The translations under genes were made by a program, and so were the position numbers. A model generated the notes under the pieces. It saw nothing but the letters and a program-made list of their open reading frames with translations, did not search any database and was not told where the DNA came from. From Bacteroidales bacterium (GTDB taxonomy: Bacteria > Bacteroidota > Bacteroidia > Bacteroidales > Tenuifilaceae), in NCBI GenBank assembly GCA_013376985.1, contig JACABB010000019.1, positions 30,355-94,354 of the forward strand: a DNA stretch of 64,000 nt, read 5' to 3'. Below, in pieces: positions 18,832 through 28,689 of the stretch. The stretch's first letter is position 1; the number at the start of each line of letters is the position of its first letter.

Positions 18832-21048
18832 ATGAAAGTAATTAATGTGTTTTTATTATTATCATTTATTCTTATAACATACACCCTTCATGGTCAGGAT
18901 TTGAAGGGAAGGATAACAGAGAAGGATGAAAAGGGTACACTATTGCCACTTGCAGGAGCAAATGTTTATTGGGCAGGAACAAATACGGGAACAACGACTG
19001 ATTCAAAGGGAGAGTTTAATCTACAAAAAAATGATCAACGTAGCTCTAAACTTGTAATTAGCTTTGTTGGCTTTAAAAGCGATACCATAGTAATTAATGC
19101 CAACCAAGATTATATCGATCATTCTTTAGTTCAGGAAGTTTTTATTCAGGATGTTACAGTACACGGGTATGCAACAGGAGTACATTTCAATAGGTTAAGT
19201 ACAATTCAAGCACAAGTTGTAACTAAAAACGAACTGCAAAAAGCAGCATGTTGCAACCTCTCCGAAAGTTTTGTTACTAATGCTTCTGTTGATGTATCAT
19301 ATAGCGATGCAGTTACGGGTGCCAAACAAATTCAACTTTTGGGGTTGGCAGGTACTTATACTCAACTTCAAGCAGAGAATATTCCTATTCTACGAGGATT
19401 AGGTTCAACGTTTGGGTTAAACTTTGTTCCTGGATCATGGATGGAATCAATTCAGATTTCAAAAGGAACTGCATCGGTTGCCAATGGTTACGAAAGCATT
19501 ACAGGTCAAATAAACATTGAATACAAGAAACCATGGAACGAAGAGAAATTTTATACAAATATTTATACAAATAGTGAAGGGATGTCGGAAGCAAATGCCA
19601 ATTACAGTATTGATGTAACCGATAAAGTATCAACAATGCTGCTTGTTCATGCAGAGTACTCACAATCCAAGGTAGATCATAATAACGATTCTTTCCTGGA
19701 CCATCCTTTAGTTCGGCAGTACAATATTTTTAATCGATGGAAATATCAAGGTGAGAAACTAGAATCGCAATTTGGAATAAAGTATCTTAATGAGGAACGA
19801 GTTGGTGGAGAATCAAACTTTAAAGTTGGAGAATTAATTGCACCCGGAAATCCTTATGGCATTGATGTAAATATTTCAAGAATTGAAGCTTTTAGTAAGA
19901 TTGGATATATTTTCGATAGGCCAGAAACTAGTCTTGGCTTTATAGTTTCAGCCGCAAATCATAATCAGAAATCGATTTTTGGTTTAAAAGATTATGATGC
20001 TAACCAGCAAAGTCTTTTCTCAAATCTCATATTTATCACATATTTGGGGAATTCGAATCACTCCATAAAAACGGGTTTAAGCTATAACTTCGATAAATTC
20101 AATGAGAAACTCAATGCCCTGAATCTTGATAGGAATGAGAGCGTTCTAGGTGGATATTTTGAGTATACCTACAAATGGCTTGAGAAACTTACATTTATGA
20201 GTGGACTGCGGTACGATTATCACAATAAGTTTGGAGGTTTTTTTACTCCACGAGCACATATCCGATTTCAACCTTTTGAACAGCTAACCTTAAGAGGCAG
20301 TATAGGTAAAGGGTATCGTTCACCAAGTGTGCTTGCGGAGAATAGCTATCTCCTTGCTAGCTCTCGACAAATCGTTTTCCTAGAAAGCCCTAAATTGGAA
20401 GAGGCGTTGAACTATGGTTTAAATATCACCCAACGTTATAAATTATTCGACAGAGAACTAACTATTAGCACTGATTACTATAGAACAACCTTTAAGAATC
20501 AGGTGGTGGTTGATATGGATCAAAATGTTAATTCTATATATTTTTATAATCTCAAAGGCAATTCGTATTCAAATAGCGTTCAGATAGAACTAAACTATCA
20601 GCCTTTTAAAGGGTTTGACGTAACGGCAGCTTGGCGATTGAACGATGTAAAAACTACGGTTAATGGAAAACTTGAGCAAAAGCCTCTGCTCAGTAAGTAT
20701 AAGGGCCTACTTTCATTAGGATATAAAACTCCATTAAAAAAATGGCAATTCGACTACTCTGTCCAGCTAAACGGCAGCGGACGTTTACCAGATATGAGTG
20801 GTTATCCCCTATCACTACAACGTAACCCTACCTTCCCTTCATATGTCATTATGAACGCTCAGGTAACTAAGTTTTTTCATAAATTTGAAGCGTATATTGG
20901 GGCGGAGAATCTTACAGGTTTTATGCAAGAGAATCCGATTATTTCTCCCTCGAATCCTTATAGCCCTTTCTTCGATGCATCGATGGTTTGGGGTCCAATT
21001 ACTGGAAGGAAATTTTATGCAGGAATTAGAATGTCAATTTCTAAATAG
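18832..21048 (+). CDS. TonB-dependent outer-membrane receptor (probable metal uptake)
   Basis: Outer-membrane receptor of 738 residues. It has a signal peptide (MKVINVFLLLSFILITYTLHG), a carboxypeptidase-like regulatory domain (about 24-100; GRITEKD, LPLAGANVYWAGTNTGTTTDSKGEFNL), a plug domain (about 110-230; KNELQKAACCNLSESF, LRGLGSTFGLNFVPGSW) and a beta barrel ending in an aromatic-flanked strand (FYAGIRMSISK). The plug region carries a CC pair. Set between a Cys-rich exported protein and an HMA chaperone, it is most likely a receptor for copper or another soft metal or its chelate. The substrate is inferred. Confidence 0.88.
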   Translation: MKVINVFLLLSFILITYTLHGQDLKGRITEKDEKGTLLPLAGANVYWAGTNTGTTTDSKGEFNLQKNDQRSSKLVISFVGFKSDTIVINANQDYIDHSLVQEVFIQDVTVHGYATGVHFNRLSTIQAQVVTKNELQKAACCNLSESFVTNASVDVSYSDAVTGAKQIQLLGLAGTYTQLQAENIPILRGLGSTFGLNFVPGSWMESIQISKGTASVANGYESITGQINIEYKKPWNEEKFYTNIYTNSEGMSEANANYSIDVTDKVSTMLLVHAEYSQSKVDHNNDSFLDHPLVRQYNIFNRWKYQGEKLESQFGIKYLNEERVGGESNFKVGELIAPGNPYGIDVNISRIEAFSKIGYIFDRPETSLGFIVSAANHNQKSIFGLKDYDANQQSLFSNLIFITYLGNSNHSIKTGLSYNFDKFNEKLNALNLDRNESVLGGYFEYTYKWLEKLTFMSGLRYDYHNKFGGFFTPRAHIRFQPFEQLTLRGSIGKGYRSPSVLAENSYLLASSRQIVFLESPKLEEALNYGLNITQRYKLFDRELTISTDYYRTTFKNQVVVDMDQNVNSIYFYNLKGNSYSNSVQIELNYQPFKGFDVTAAWRLNDVKTTVNGKLEQKPLLSKYKGLLSLGYKTPLKKWQFDYSVQLNGSGRLPDMSGYPLSLQRNPTFPSYVIMNAQVTKFFHKFEAYIGAENLTGFMQENPIISPSNPYSPFFDASMVWGPITGRKFYAGIRMSISK

Positions 21049-21113
21049 TTGGAATTTGGGAGTAAATAACTAGCTAATTGAAACAAATATTAATAAACTA
21101 AAAATAAAAAATT

Positions 21114-21320
21114 ATGAAAACAGAGCGTTTTATTGTTACGAATATGAAATGTTCGGGGTGTGTTAATACGATTAAAACCGAATTAAGTCTGATGGACGGC
21201 ATTTCTGAGGTATACATTGATCTTTCGAAAATGGAAGTTACAGTTAACTATTCAGATGAAAAATTAAGTAGTAAAGATATTATTAGAAAGTTAACAAACA
21301 TTGGTTATCCACTAAAATAA
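21114..21320 (+). CDS. HMA-domain metallochaperone
   Basis: Protein of 68 residues, one heavy-metal-associated domain with the metal site MKCSGC at residues 11-16 and the betaalphabeta-betaalphabeta pattern (VYIDLSKMEVTVNYSDE, KDIIRKLTNIGYPL). Family members bind Cu(I) and pass it to ATPases. It ends the metal operon 65 bases after the TonB receptor and is followed by a terminator. Confidence 0.9.
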   Translation: MKTERFIVTNMKCSGCVNTIKTELSLMDGISEVYIDLSKMEVTVNYSDEKLSSKDIIRKLTNIGYPLK

Positions 21321-21341
21321 TAGGATCCAATTTAGAATTTT

Positions 21342-21369
21342 AAAAGGTGGCAATTATTTGCCACTTTTT
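21342..21369 (+). terminator. Bidirectional terminator between HMA gene and glycosyltransferase
   Basis: AAAAGGTGGCAA and TTGCCACTTTTT form a stem of about 11 bp around a TTAT loop, with T-rich flanks on both strands. The loop-side bases contain the stop codon of the convergent glycosyltransferase gene. Confidence 0.82.
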
Positions 21370-22412
21370 GTTTTTATAAACCTAACAACCGTGTATATAA
21401 AAACAATGTGATGAATTGGTAGTAGTAGCAATGTAATAAGGGGCGCTTTTCCATAAAGCAGGGCAAACATCAACCTAGCAAAAACTATTGAAAATAGGTA
21501 TAGAAAAACGAGTGGAAAAGGCAAAAGGAATATGGCAAATAAGAGTCCAAGTGTAGTAAATATGGTAAATGTTAAAAGTCGATTTTTGTTTCTGCCAAAA
21601 AAGTTAAAGAAAAATGATGATGGATTCTCAGAGTGTTCTTTTGAAGGTGATGTAGTAATCTCGTTAATGCACAAAAGCGAAGCGATTTTGAGTTGCGATT
21701 TTTTTAGATATCTACCTATAACAAAATCTATATCCTGAAATCCCTTGTATTTCTCGTGCCATCTTTTGGACTTGTATGATGATGACTCAAACATCATAAA
21801 ACGGTTATCATTTGTTGATAAAGAACCTTTTTTACTGCTCATTATTCTCTTCAAGGGAGTCATGGATAAAAGTGTCCAATATTTCGTGTAATCCAACGCA
21901 TTACTCCACTGACTAACAGATGCTTGTTTTGGGAACACCGTTAGCAACGAAAGATCGTTTAGCTGCATGTATGATAGGGCATTCGCAACAATCTCTTTTT
22001 CAACAACAATATCAGCATCAATAAAAATAATAAATTGCCCCTTAGCGGTTTGCGAAACAGAGTCGTAAATATAATTCTTGGTAACCCATCCTTCGGGTAC
22101 TGTTGAGGCCTCAACAAGTTTAACTCTGCTATCGGTTTTGGAAAGTTCCAGTATAGTTTCAAATGAGCTGGTGTTACTTTTAGTACAATAAACCAAGATT
22201 TCGAGATTCCTATAGGTTTGGTTGCACAAGCCAAGTAGCAATTGCTTTATACTATTATCAGTATGATTTACAAAAACTATTATAGATACTAACGGATTAT
22301 CGGTGGGTGTTCCTGCAGGTAAATATGGGAGTGTGAAAAAGTTATAAGTTACAATAAGCAGCCTGTAGAGCGCAAAAAGTAGAAAGGGCAAGGAAATGTA
22401 AAATCCAAACAT
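21354..22412 (-). CDS. Membrane family 2 glycosyltransferase
   Basis: GT2 glycosyltransferase of 352 residues. It has an N-terminal helix (MFGFYISLPFLLFALYRLLIV), a GT-A catalytic domain (about 40-250) with VSIIVFVNHTDNS, CNQTYRNLEILVYCT and the nucleotide-sugar/metal site IDADIV, and two to three C-terminal helices. The layout resembles CrtQ/HpnB-like membrane glycosyltransferases acting on lipid-linked acceptors. The position usually holding a QxxRW motif instead reads YLKKSQLKIA, so it is probably not processive. Donor and acceptor are unknown. It is a single gene convergent with the metal operon. Confidence 0.85.
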   Translation of the reverse strand: MFGFYISLPFLLFALYRLLIVTYNFFTLPYLPAGTPTDNPLVSIIVFVNHTDNSIKQLLLGLCNQTYRNLEILVYCTKSNTSSFETILELSKTDSRVKLVEASTVPEGWVTKNYIYDSVSQTAKGQFIIFIDADIVVEKEIVANALSYMQLNDLSLLTVFPKQASVSQWSNALDYTKYWTLLSMTPLKRIMSSKKGSLSTNDNRFMMFESSSYKSKRWHEKYKGFQDIDFVIGRYLKKSQLKIASLLCINEITTSPSKEHSENPSSFFFNFFGRNKNRLLTFTIFTTLGLLFAIFLLPFPLVFLYLFSIVFARLMFALLYGKAPLITLLLLPIHHIVFIYTVVRFIKTKSGK

Positions 22413-22622
22413 CTACGAATACTTTTCTGTTAATAAACTCGAATTACCACCTTTATGTTAATGGTCGAAGATAAGTAAAATTTGAAATTCTTAGGTATCA
22501 ATTAAAAAGTCAATGTACTTTATCCTCTTGTGTGCTTCTTAAAATAGAAGGAAATTTAATGCATATTGGCCTATTGAATAACACTAAAAATCAAATTATA
22601 AAAATGCAAACTGCTCCTTATA

Positions 22623-24107
22623 CTATCTCACAATTTCATTTCCTGGCTTAATTCTTTTAAAATTTCCTTCGATACTCGAAGGCATTGTATTACCAACCAA
22701 TTTTTCAAGTTTAAAAACTTCTTTACTAACAACGCGTTGAATAACAATATCTATTAATGTAGTGGAGTTAGGTTTTAATGCCTTATCAAGTAAATCGGCA
22801 TTTGCCACTATGTGGCATGGAACAAACCGAACAAAACCCTCCGTTGGTCTTGGATTTACTTTTAATCCCAACAAATTCGCTTCTGGTAACTTATCACGAA
22901 ATTCATTCTGCGGAGCACCTTTCATTACATCATAATTAAAGTAGTAGGTAATGGTTTCCGGGTTATTTTTATTTTGTTGCCTATCAATTGCGAATCCCGA
23001 GGGTAAATGGTTGGCATCATTTTTTTCTCCAGCGGTAAAAATCAAATCGTAATCTTTAACGGGATAACCCTGAGAATCAGTTACTCTAAATATGATTTGT
23101 GAAAATCTATCGTGAATAAAATGGCGAGGGGTTGCAAACAACTTATCTACATGTTCAATAAGCTCATCGGTTTGCACTTGGTGGGTTTCATTATCAAACT
23201 GTTTGATAAGCAAGTTGTACTGGTTTTTATCGGTAACCTTAATGCAGTCAAGTATTGCGTTAACGGTATCTTTGCTGTTACTATCGGTAATCTCTTTCTT
23301 TACACTTTTCATAATACCCATTGAATTACCTGAATGAGATTTCCCTTTAATTATCCTATAAGGTACTACAGGTGATTCTTTATATTCAACAACTTTTAAT
23401 TCCGGGGAAATGATAATCTGATTCGGACCATTCTCATCTGCCTCCTGAATTAATTTGATATACCTAGAGTTAAGGTTTGCGGAGGAAGCTCTTATTACAC
23501 CATCCGAACCAAGTTCGCCAGTATATGAGTTCAAATGGTCGTATAGCTTTCGGTCAATAGATTGGCCGGTAATAACAAAGGGGAAAACTCCAGCAGGGCT
23601 AATCTGATTGCCATCGCTAGAAATCCATTCCTTATTCAGCTGCCACGAATCGGCACTACCACATTCTAGCCAATCCAACACACCTTTTCCTGGCTCAATC
23701 CCCTCAAACCAAGTTTTAATTCTACTTAACGTACCTTTCCCAAGAATAGCCAGCGCAGAGCCAAAATTGGCTGGAGCCAACATTATTAAATGGCTAAGTG
23801 GTGGTGTAACATTTTTATAAAAGTTGTTCCACCATTCGCGAATTATAGGTCCACCTGTAGAATGGGTGATGCAAATAAATCTACTGGATTCATTCAGCTG
23901 CTCTTTTACAGCGGTATCGAATGCTCTGGAGATATCCTCGAGTCCAACCTCATCATGAAAGCTGATGTAACGACCAAGAAAGATTTCATTCACTTCGATA
24001 TCAATTCCTTGCTGCTGAGCCTCCGCTTTTAACCTTATAGGAAGTTCTCCATACGTATCGAGGTTTGTAACGCTCCAACCATGTACAAATACCACTGTTA
24101 TTGACAT
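22623..24107 (-). CDS. Alpha/beta hydrolase, lipase-like
   Basis: Protein of 494 residues with an N-terminal alpha/beta-hydrolase domain. The oxyanion motif VVFVHGW is at residues 5-11 and the nucleophile elbow THSTGG has Ser at residue 83, a variant of GxSxG with Thr-His before the Ser. A candidate catalytic His lies in GKSHSGNSMG. No signal peptide is visible. The C-terminal half (about 320-494) is beta-rich and unlike anything I recognise. The shape recalls phospholipase/triacylglycerol-lipase families, including some secreted-effector lipases, but there is no secretion gene nearby. Substrate unknown. Confidence 0.72.
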   Translation of the reverse strand: MSITVVFVHGWSVTNLDTYGELPIRLKAEAQQQGIDIEVNEIFLGRYISFHDEVGLEDISRAFDTAVKEQLNESSRFICITHSTGGPIIREWWNNFYKNVTPPLSHLIMLAPANFGSALAILGKGTLSRIKTWFEGIEPGKGVLDWLECGSADSWQLNKEWISSDGNQISPAGVFPFVITGQSIDRKLYDHLNSYTGELGSDGVIRASSANLNSRYIKLIQEADENGPNQIIISPELKVVEYKESPVVPYRIIKGKSHSGNSMGIMKSVKKEITDSNSKDTVNAILDCIKVTDKNQYNLLIKQFDNETHQVQTDELIEHVDKLFATPRHFIHDRFSQIIFRVTDSQGYPVKDYDLIFTAGEKNDANHLPSGFAIDRQQNKNNPETITYYFNYDVMKGAPQNEFRDKLPEANLLGLKVNPRPTEGFVRFVPCHIVANADLLDKALKPNSTTLIDIVIQRVVSKEVFKLEKLVGNTMPSSIEGNFKRIKPGNEIVR

Positions 24108-24157
24108 ACTGTTTATTTTTATAATTGTGTATCCGTTTAAATAACAAGATCAAACCT

Positions 24158-24221
24158 TTTTGCTGTCATTGCCTTACGGCGAACTTTTATATCCAGATTC
24201 CGGGACTTCGCCCGGAATGAC
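24158..24221 (+). repeat. Shortened copy of the 160-bp dispersed repeat
   Basis: TTGCTGTCATTGCCTTACGG is joined to an ATTCCGGG-ACTTCG-CCCGGAAT hairpin. The same two ends occur in the two full copies at 63548-63707 and 63841-64000, so this copy has lost the middle. The rest of the 24108-24707 gap contains no gene I can support. Confidence 0.8.
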
Positions 24222-24707
24222 CGTTAAGTTTGTTTGTCGAAATAGTAATCTAAACGGGCACTCATATTTTTATAATTATAATGCAACGCAAGCGTATTGA
24301 TCATTCTGAGGAGTTTTGCTTCTTTGAACTCATATTGTTCGGTTAGCTGCAATGAACTTACAAATGAACGCTTGGTTGAAACTGTTTTCCTGTTCCTCGT
24401 TATAAAGTTAACTAAAAGCGATGAATTTGCCAAACGCTCATTTTCACACACTTTTCTGAATATTTACTGAAATCAAGCTGATATTGGTCTATTGAAAATT
24501 TTTATCAAATTATAATCACTCAAACAACTTCTTATAATACCTCATCTAGCACAGGTTATTATGTGTATCGCTCTTAATTTTAGTACGGATTAGCTTAGCT
24601 CAATTCCCTTTGGTGATTGCAAATCTGCACTGGTAAGTTTTATAAAAATACCCATCTGTGCGCACATTATATGGACAATCGCCTGAGTTGCATTTATAAG
24701 TATTCAA

Positions 24708-25082
24708 CTATAATCGACATACGTGCAATGACAATCGACATATACGCCCTACCTGAATTAGGTTGTCGGTAAGGTCTAAATCTTCGTTGGAGGGTATGAG
24801 CCTCCCGCTGGGGTGGTTGTGTATTAGGATTACGCTTACGCAACCCTTCATCAGCGCAAAGCGGAATACGTTCATGGGCTCTACAATGGTGGCTGCTACG
24901 CAGCCCAAGCTAACGAGCTCAACGTAGAGTACCCGTGCACTCGGGGCAAGACCCATTACCCAGAAGTGCTCATTGTCGCGGTCGATTTTATCCTCACGCA
25001 GGAGGATCTCCTTCATTACTTTGAATGCATCATCGGGAGTTCAGATTATTATGCGCTGCTTGCGGGTGAGCTTTATGGTCAT
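24708..25082 (-). pseudogene. Broken RadC-like JAMM/MPN domain gene
   Basis: The remnant encodes the RadC-family JAB domain: HFWVMGLAPSARVLYVELVSLG, then the metal motif HNHPSGRLIPSNEDLDLTDNL. The frame can be followed upstream to an ATG at 25082 (MTIKLTRKQRIII), but a TGA codon interrupts it 13 codons in. The next ATG, at 25016, drops the start of the domain. After QVGRI the C-terminal sequence no longer resembles the family and ends early. RadC-like proteins are often carried by mobile elements, so this is probably a decayed relic. Confidence 0.7.
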
Positions 25083-25204
25083 GGGGTGCGTTTTTCTGTT
25101 CAGTGGAAACAAATGTAGGAAATTTTTGGGAAAAGATTCATCCCATACCCCCCCACTCTATTGCATATTATATGATTGCCTGTTTTATTCATTATATTTA
25201 TTGA

Positions 25205-25395
25205 ATTCGCCCTGCAAGGGCAAGCTATTATAGCCCATGGCAACACCTTGGGTAAATGTTGCATTGTTTTTTTTAGCGGGCTGAAAGCCCAATTTAATCT
25301 GCCCCTTCAGGGCGAAAAAAAATAACGTTCCATTACCCAAGGCGACGCTTCGCTTGCCGTTGGGCTAAGATAATTTGGGCTTTCAGCCCGTTATA
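25205..25395. repeat. Two inverted copies of a GC-rich intergenic repeat
   Basis: A forward copy (GCCCTGCAAGGGC ... TAGCCCATGGCAACACCTTG) faces a reverse copy (CCCAAGGCGACGC ... TTGCCGTTGGGCTAAGAT ... GGGCTTTCAGCCCG). Small palindromes such as GGGCTGAAAGCCC and GCCCCTTCAGGGC sit between them. GC content is much higher than in the surrounding DNA. Such REP-like elements are common between Bacteroidota genes. Confidence 0.75.
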
Positions 25396-25460
25396 TGAGT
25401 GGTTAAGAGTTCCGAACTTCTGAAGAGATAAATTGAATATCGAATATCACTTTTAATTAG

Positions 25461-25607
25461 ATCCTTCGCTCCGCTCAGGATGACAATGGATTCATTTTAC
25501 AACTCATCATTACTAAGGAAAGGGGTTGAGGTTTCCAGAACATATTATTACTTGTCATGCTGAACGGAGTGAAGCATCTTAGGTTCTTCGCTGCGCTCAG
25601 GATGACA
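25461..25607. repeat. TTCGCT-CCGCTCAGGATGAC dispersed repeat, two forward copies and one inverted
   Basis: CTTCGCTCCGCTCAGGATGAC near 25463 recurs as CTTCGCTGCGCTCAGGATGAC near 25587, and an inverted form (GTCATGCTGAACGGAGTGAAG) lies near 25554. With the element at 25205-25395 this fills the 25083-25625 gap, where I see no gene. Confidence 0.75.
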
Positions 25608-25625
25608 TCTTACATGGAACTGATG

Positions 25626-27584
25626 TTATTTAACCAGTATGTTTTGGATTATGTATTTGGCTTCGTGAACCATAATCTGTTTGGCTATTAGGTCTTTTAA
25701 ATCGCCTATGGCACCTTCAAAATCGTTTTTACTCTCCTTACACTCCTTGTAGTAAAGGGTGTATAACTTTTTGGCTTCCTCAAAGTTACCAAGCCTTAGC
25801 GTGGCGAGTGCTATGTTGAATTTGGCGTAGAATGCGTTGGGGTTAAGGTCTATGGCTTTTTGCGAGTAGCTGATACAACTCTTGAAATCGCCTTTTAGGT
25901 AGAATACCCACCCTAGGTTGCCAAAGGAGGAGTCGAAGATGGGGTTGAGCTTAATGGCTTTCAGAAAGTCGTTGACGGCTAAATCAAGGCTATTCTGGTT
26001 AAGATAAATCATGGCTCGGGCGTGGAAAGAGTAAAAGTAGGTGGTATCATAGCCAATGGCCTTATCGTAATTTTTAAGGGCGTTGCTGTAATCCCTTCCA
26101 AAATAGTAGCAATCGCCTAATCTTTGGTAGGCAAAGGCGTAGGTTGTATCAATTTGGATGGCCTTGTTAAAATCGAGCATCGCTGCGCTAACGTTATTCT
26201 GGAGCATGTATAGGTTTCCCCTGTCGGTGTAGCAGTACTTATTGAGTGGGTTAATCTCAAGTCCTTTAGTAAAATCTTTTAATGCCTTTCGTTCCTGCCT
26301 AAGATTAATATAGGCCTCGCCTCGCATTAAATAGGCAAAATCATATTTATCGTAAAGGTCAATTGCTTTGGAGTAACACTCAATTGCTTTAAAAAAGTTT
26401 TTCTTCTGATAGTAGCAGTCGCCCAAACCTTTAATGGCTTCAACATATTTATCATATAGCTCCAGCGCTTTGTTGAAATCGTAAATTGCATCATCGATGT
26501 TGTTGTTGTAAAGATATGCGTAGCCTCTGTTCTCGTAGTAAATGGCTTCATTGGGGTCGAGGGTAATAGATTTTGTGTAATCGTCTATCGCACTTTTAAA
26601 ATCCTTTTTTAGCTCAAAATAAACATCACCACGTCTTTTAAAGTAGGTTGAAAGGTTTGGGTTGCTTTCAATTGCTTTGCTATAGTATTTTATTGAGCTA
26701 TCGGCCTGAAATTTTAGGGCATATATAAGACCCAGATTATAGCTAGGCCAATCGAAAGCAGGGTTAAGATCATGGGCTCGTTTAAAATACGTAAATGCTT
26801 TATCAACGTCTTCGCTAAGCCATATAACCCCCATTTCATTAAGTGCAAATGGGTAATTGGGATAAAGTTCTAGGGCTTTAATGATATCACGCTTGGCCTC
26901 CTCTTTCTGCCCTAAAGCTCTATTGCAAATTCCATGAATTAGGTAACCCCAAGCATATTCAGGGAACATTACGGTTGTTTTTGTTGCATAAATTCTACAC
27001 TCCTCCCATTGTTTCTGGGTATATAGAATGGCAACTTTAAGGGCAGTAGCGGAAAGTAGCAGGGGGTTTATATTTAAAACTTTATCGAGATACTGGAAGG
27101 CGCTATTGTAATCGTCCCTCAAAATTGTAACGTATAGCAGCAACCGGTAATGTAACTCAGAATCTTGTTCTTTGCTAACCAAGTTTTTTAACTTAAGCAT
27201 GTACTGGGTGTAGGTGCTTAAATTCACCATTTCGCCTATCAGCTCCCTAATTAAATTTTTGTCGGGTTCTGTAACCTTATCGCTCACCAAAAGTTCCAAA
27301 AAGTTATAGAACTCAATCTCGGAATATTGCTCAACACGATTATCGTGACTATTCTTGTATTTGAGCCTATAAACTTGTAGAAGATTTTCGGTTCCCGACT
27401 TTATGCTATCCATGTGCAAAAGTTCAATAGCGTACCTAAGATTTTCGTTATAGTTTAAATCGATCTTTAGGTTTAAACTATCATCACCGAGGATGTTATT
27501 GTTTATAGGATTTTTGATATTCTGGCTATGTACACTCCCTATAAAAATAGAGAGAATGGTTATGCAAATTAATCTTCTACACAT
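25626..27584 (-). CDS. Exported TPR-repeat protein
   Basis: Protein of 652 residues with a signal peptide (MCRRLICITILSIFIGSVHSQ) and about a dozen tetratricopeptide repeats from about residue 165 to the end. Many are near-consensus, for example SIKYYSKAIESNPNLSTYF and AIDDYTKSITLDPNEAIYY. TPR arrays bind other proteins, so it is probably a periplasmic or outer-membrane scaffold. No enzyme domain is visible. A second TPR protein of similar length is encoded at 58170, but the two are not close copies. Confidence 0.88.
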   Translation of the reverse strand: MCRRLICITILSIFIGSVHSQNIKNPINNNILGDDSLNLKIDLNYNENLRYAIELLHMDSIKSGTENLLQVYRLKYKNSHDNRVEQYSEIEFYNFLELLVSDKVTEPDKNLIRELIGEMVNLSTYTQYMLKLKNLVSKEQDSELHYRLLLYVTILRDDYNSAFQYLDKVLNINPLLLSATALKVAILYTQKQWEECRIYATKTTVMFPEYAWGYLIHGICNRALGQKEEAKRDIIKALELYPNYPFALNEMGVIWLSEDVDKAFTYFKRAHDLNPAFDWPSYNLGLIYALKFQADSSIKYYSKAIESNPNLSTYFKRRGDVYFELKKDFKSAIDDYTKSITLDPNEAIYYENRGYAYLYNNNIDDAIYDFNKALELYDKYVEAIKGLGDCYYQKKNFFKAIECYSKAIDLYDKYDFAYLMRGEAYINLRQERKALKDFTKGLEINPLNKYCYTDRGNLYMLQNNVSAAMLDFNKAIQIDTTYAFAYQRLGDCYYFGRDYSNALKNYDKAIGYDTTYFYSFHARAMIYLNQNSLDLAVNDFLKAIKLNPIFDSSFGNLGWVFYLKGDFKSCISYSQKAIDLNPNAFYAKFNIALATLRLGNFEEAKKLYTLYYKECKESKNDFEGAIGDLKDLIAKQIMVHEAKYIIQNILVK

Positions 27585-27648
27585 GTTATATTAAAGTTTT
27601 AATTCCGTTGACTCATATATAGGTGATATAAAAACAAACTAATTGCCA

Positions 27649-28689
27649 TTAGTTCTCCTTCTCGTAGAACATTTTATAGAACTTCATATTCTTATCCTTG
27701 TCGTATCCTGATTCAATTAAAGCCCTATCGCCATGAATGTAAACGCTGAAGTTTTTATCGAGCTTAAGGATGCTTTTGAAGAATTTTTGTGCCTGCTTTG
27801 TGGCATCAACTGAAATGGTAAATTCGCTGGGTATGTTATATCCCAATTCCGTTTCGTAGCTTTTCTTGTACTCCTGAAATGCTTCAATCACCTCGGGTTG
27901 TTTAATTACTGTGGCTTCGAACTCATCCTGCTCAAAGGTTTCGTTATTCTTAAAGAAATCACGTGTTTTAGTAAGCATTTCGGCCTGTTGCAGCTTGGGA
28001 AAGTTGTTCTGGGGATTTATCACATCCTGCACAAAACCCTTACAGAGATCAATTGTTGCCTTGGTTTTGTAAAAATTAACATCGCGCATGGTTACCTGTA
28101 AAAACCTATCGACCCAATACTTAGCCTCCTCCTTGTTTGTATTGTCAATTACGCAGACCTTGTAGCCCAAATCCTTTTCGGTGTTGAATATTAAACAACC
28201 CTTATCGAGATGCTTTGTGTTTGTTCCAAACTCACAGCTTAAGCTGATTGAGGAACCGCTTCGGTTTACCTTTAAAAACTTATCCTTTGTTTCCGTTTTA
28301 AATATTCCGATGGCATCGGCTAATTCATCCTCAACCACGCACCCACGGAAAGAGACAATGTACAGCTCCCCCTCCTTAATATTCGGGTGGTTTGTAACGT
28401 GCTTTAAATGCCGGGCAATATCGCACGATGCTTCAAGTAGCGTTTTCTTATCATCAAAGAGATCGGAAGCAAAGCTGAATATCTCGTTTAAATTCAGCGA
28501 ACTCTCATGGCTAAATGAATAGAAACTAGGTTTCTTAAAATGAGAAGTAAAGTATTCCCTTAATAAATTTGAGAGTAATTCATTCGATAAATCAATGGGT
28601 TTATCGGATAATATCATATCGTTGGCATCGACAGATCCAATAAAATGGACAATTGCCTCATCGATTGTTGCATCGCTAAATTCGAGCAT
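27649..28689 (-). CDS. Nucleoid-associated protein, NA37/NdpA-like
   Basis: Soluble protein of 346 residues that I place in the NA37 (NdpA/YejK) nucleoid-associated family. The clues are the length and segments such as ELYIVSFRGCVVEDELADAIGIFKTETKD, KGCLIFNTEKDLGYKVCVIDN and KEEAKYWVDRFLQV. E. coli YejK binds DNA and topoisomerases; the role in Bacteroidota is unknown. Its 5' end lies inside the left copy of the duplication that brackets the island, and a truncated duplicate of its first 51 codons (with 45 bases missing) lies at the right end near 44064-44173. Confidence 0.78.
   Translation of the reverse strand: MLEFSDATIDEAIVHFIGSVDANDMILSDKPIDLSNELLSNLLREYFTSHFKKPSFYSFSHESSLNLNEIFSFASDLFDDKKTLLEASCDIARHLKHVTNHPNIKEGELYIVSFRGCVVEDELADAIGIFKTETKDKFLKVNRSGSSISLSCEFGTNTKHLDKGCLIFNTEKDLGYKVCVIDNTNKEEAKYWVDRFLQVTMRDVNFYKTKATIDLCKGFVQDVINPQNNFPKLQQAEMLTKTRDFFKNNETFEQDEFEATVIKQPEVIEAFQEYKKSYETELGYNIPSEFTISVDATKQAQKFFKSILKLDKNFSVYIHGDRALIESGYDKDKNMKFYKMFYEKEN

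Noticed and set aside
24224..24451. 75-codon minus-strand frame
   Set aside because: No family, no promoter, and it begins next to a repeat; not supported as a gene.
24108..25625. CRISPR array in the repeat-rich gap
   Set aside because: Repeats differ in length and orientation with no regular spacer, and no cas gene is nearby.
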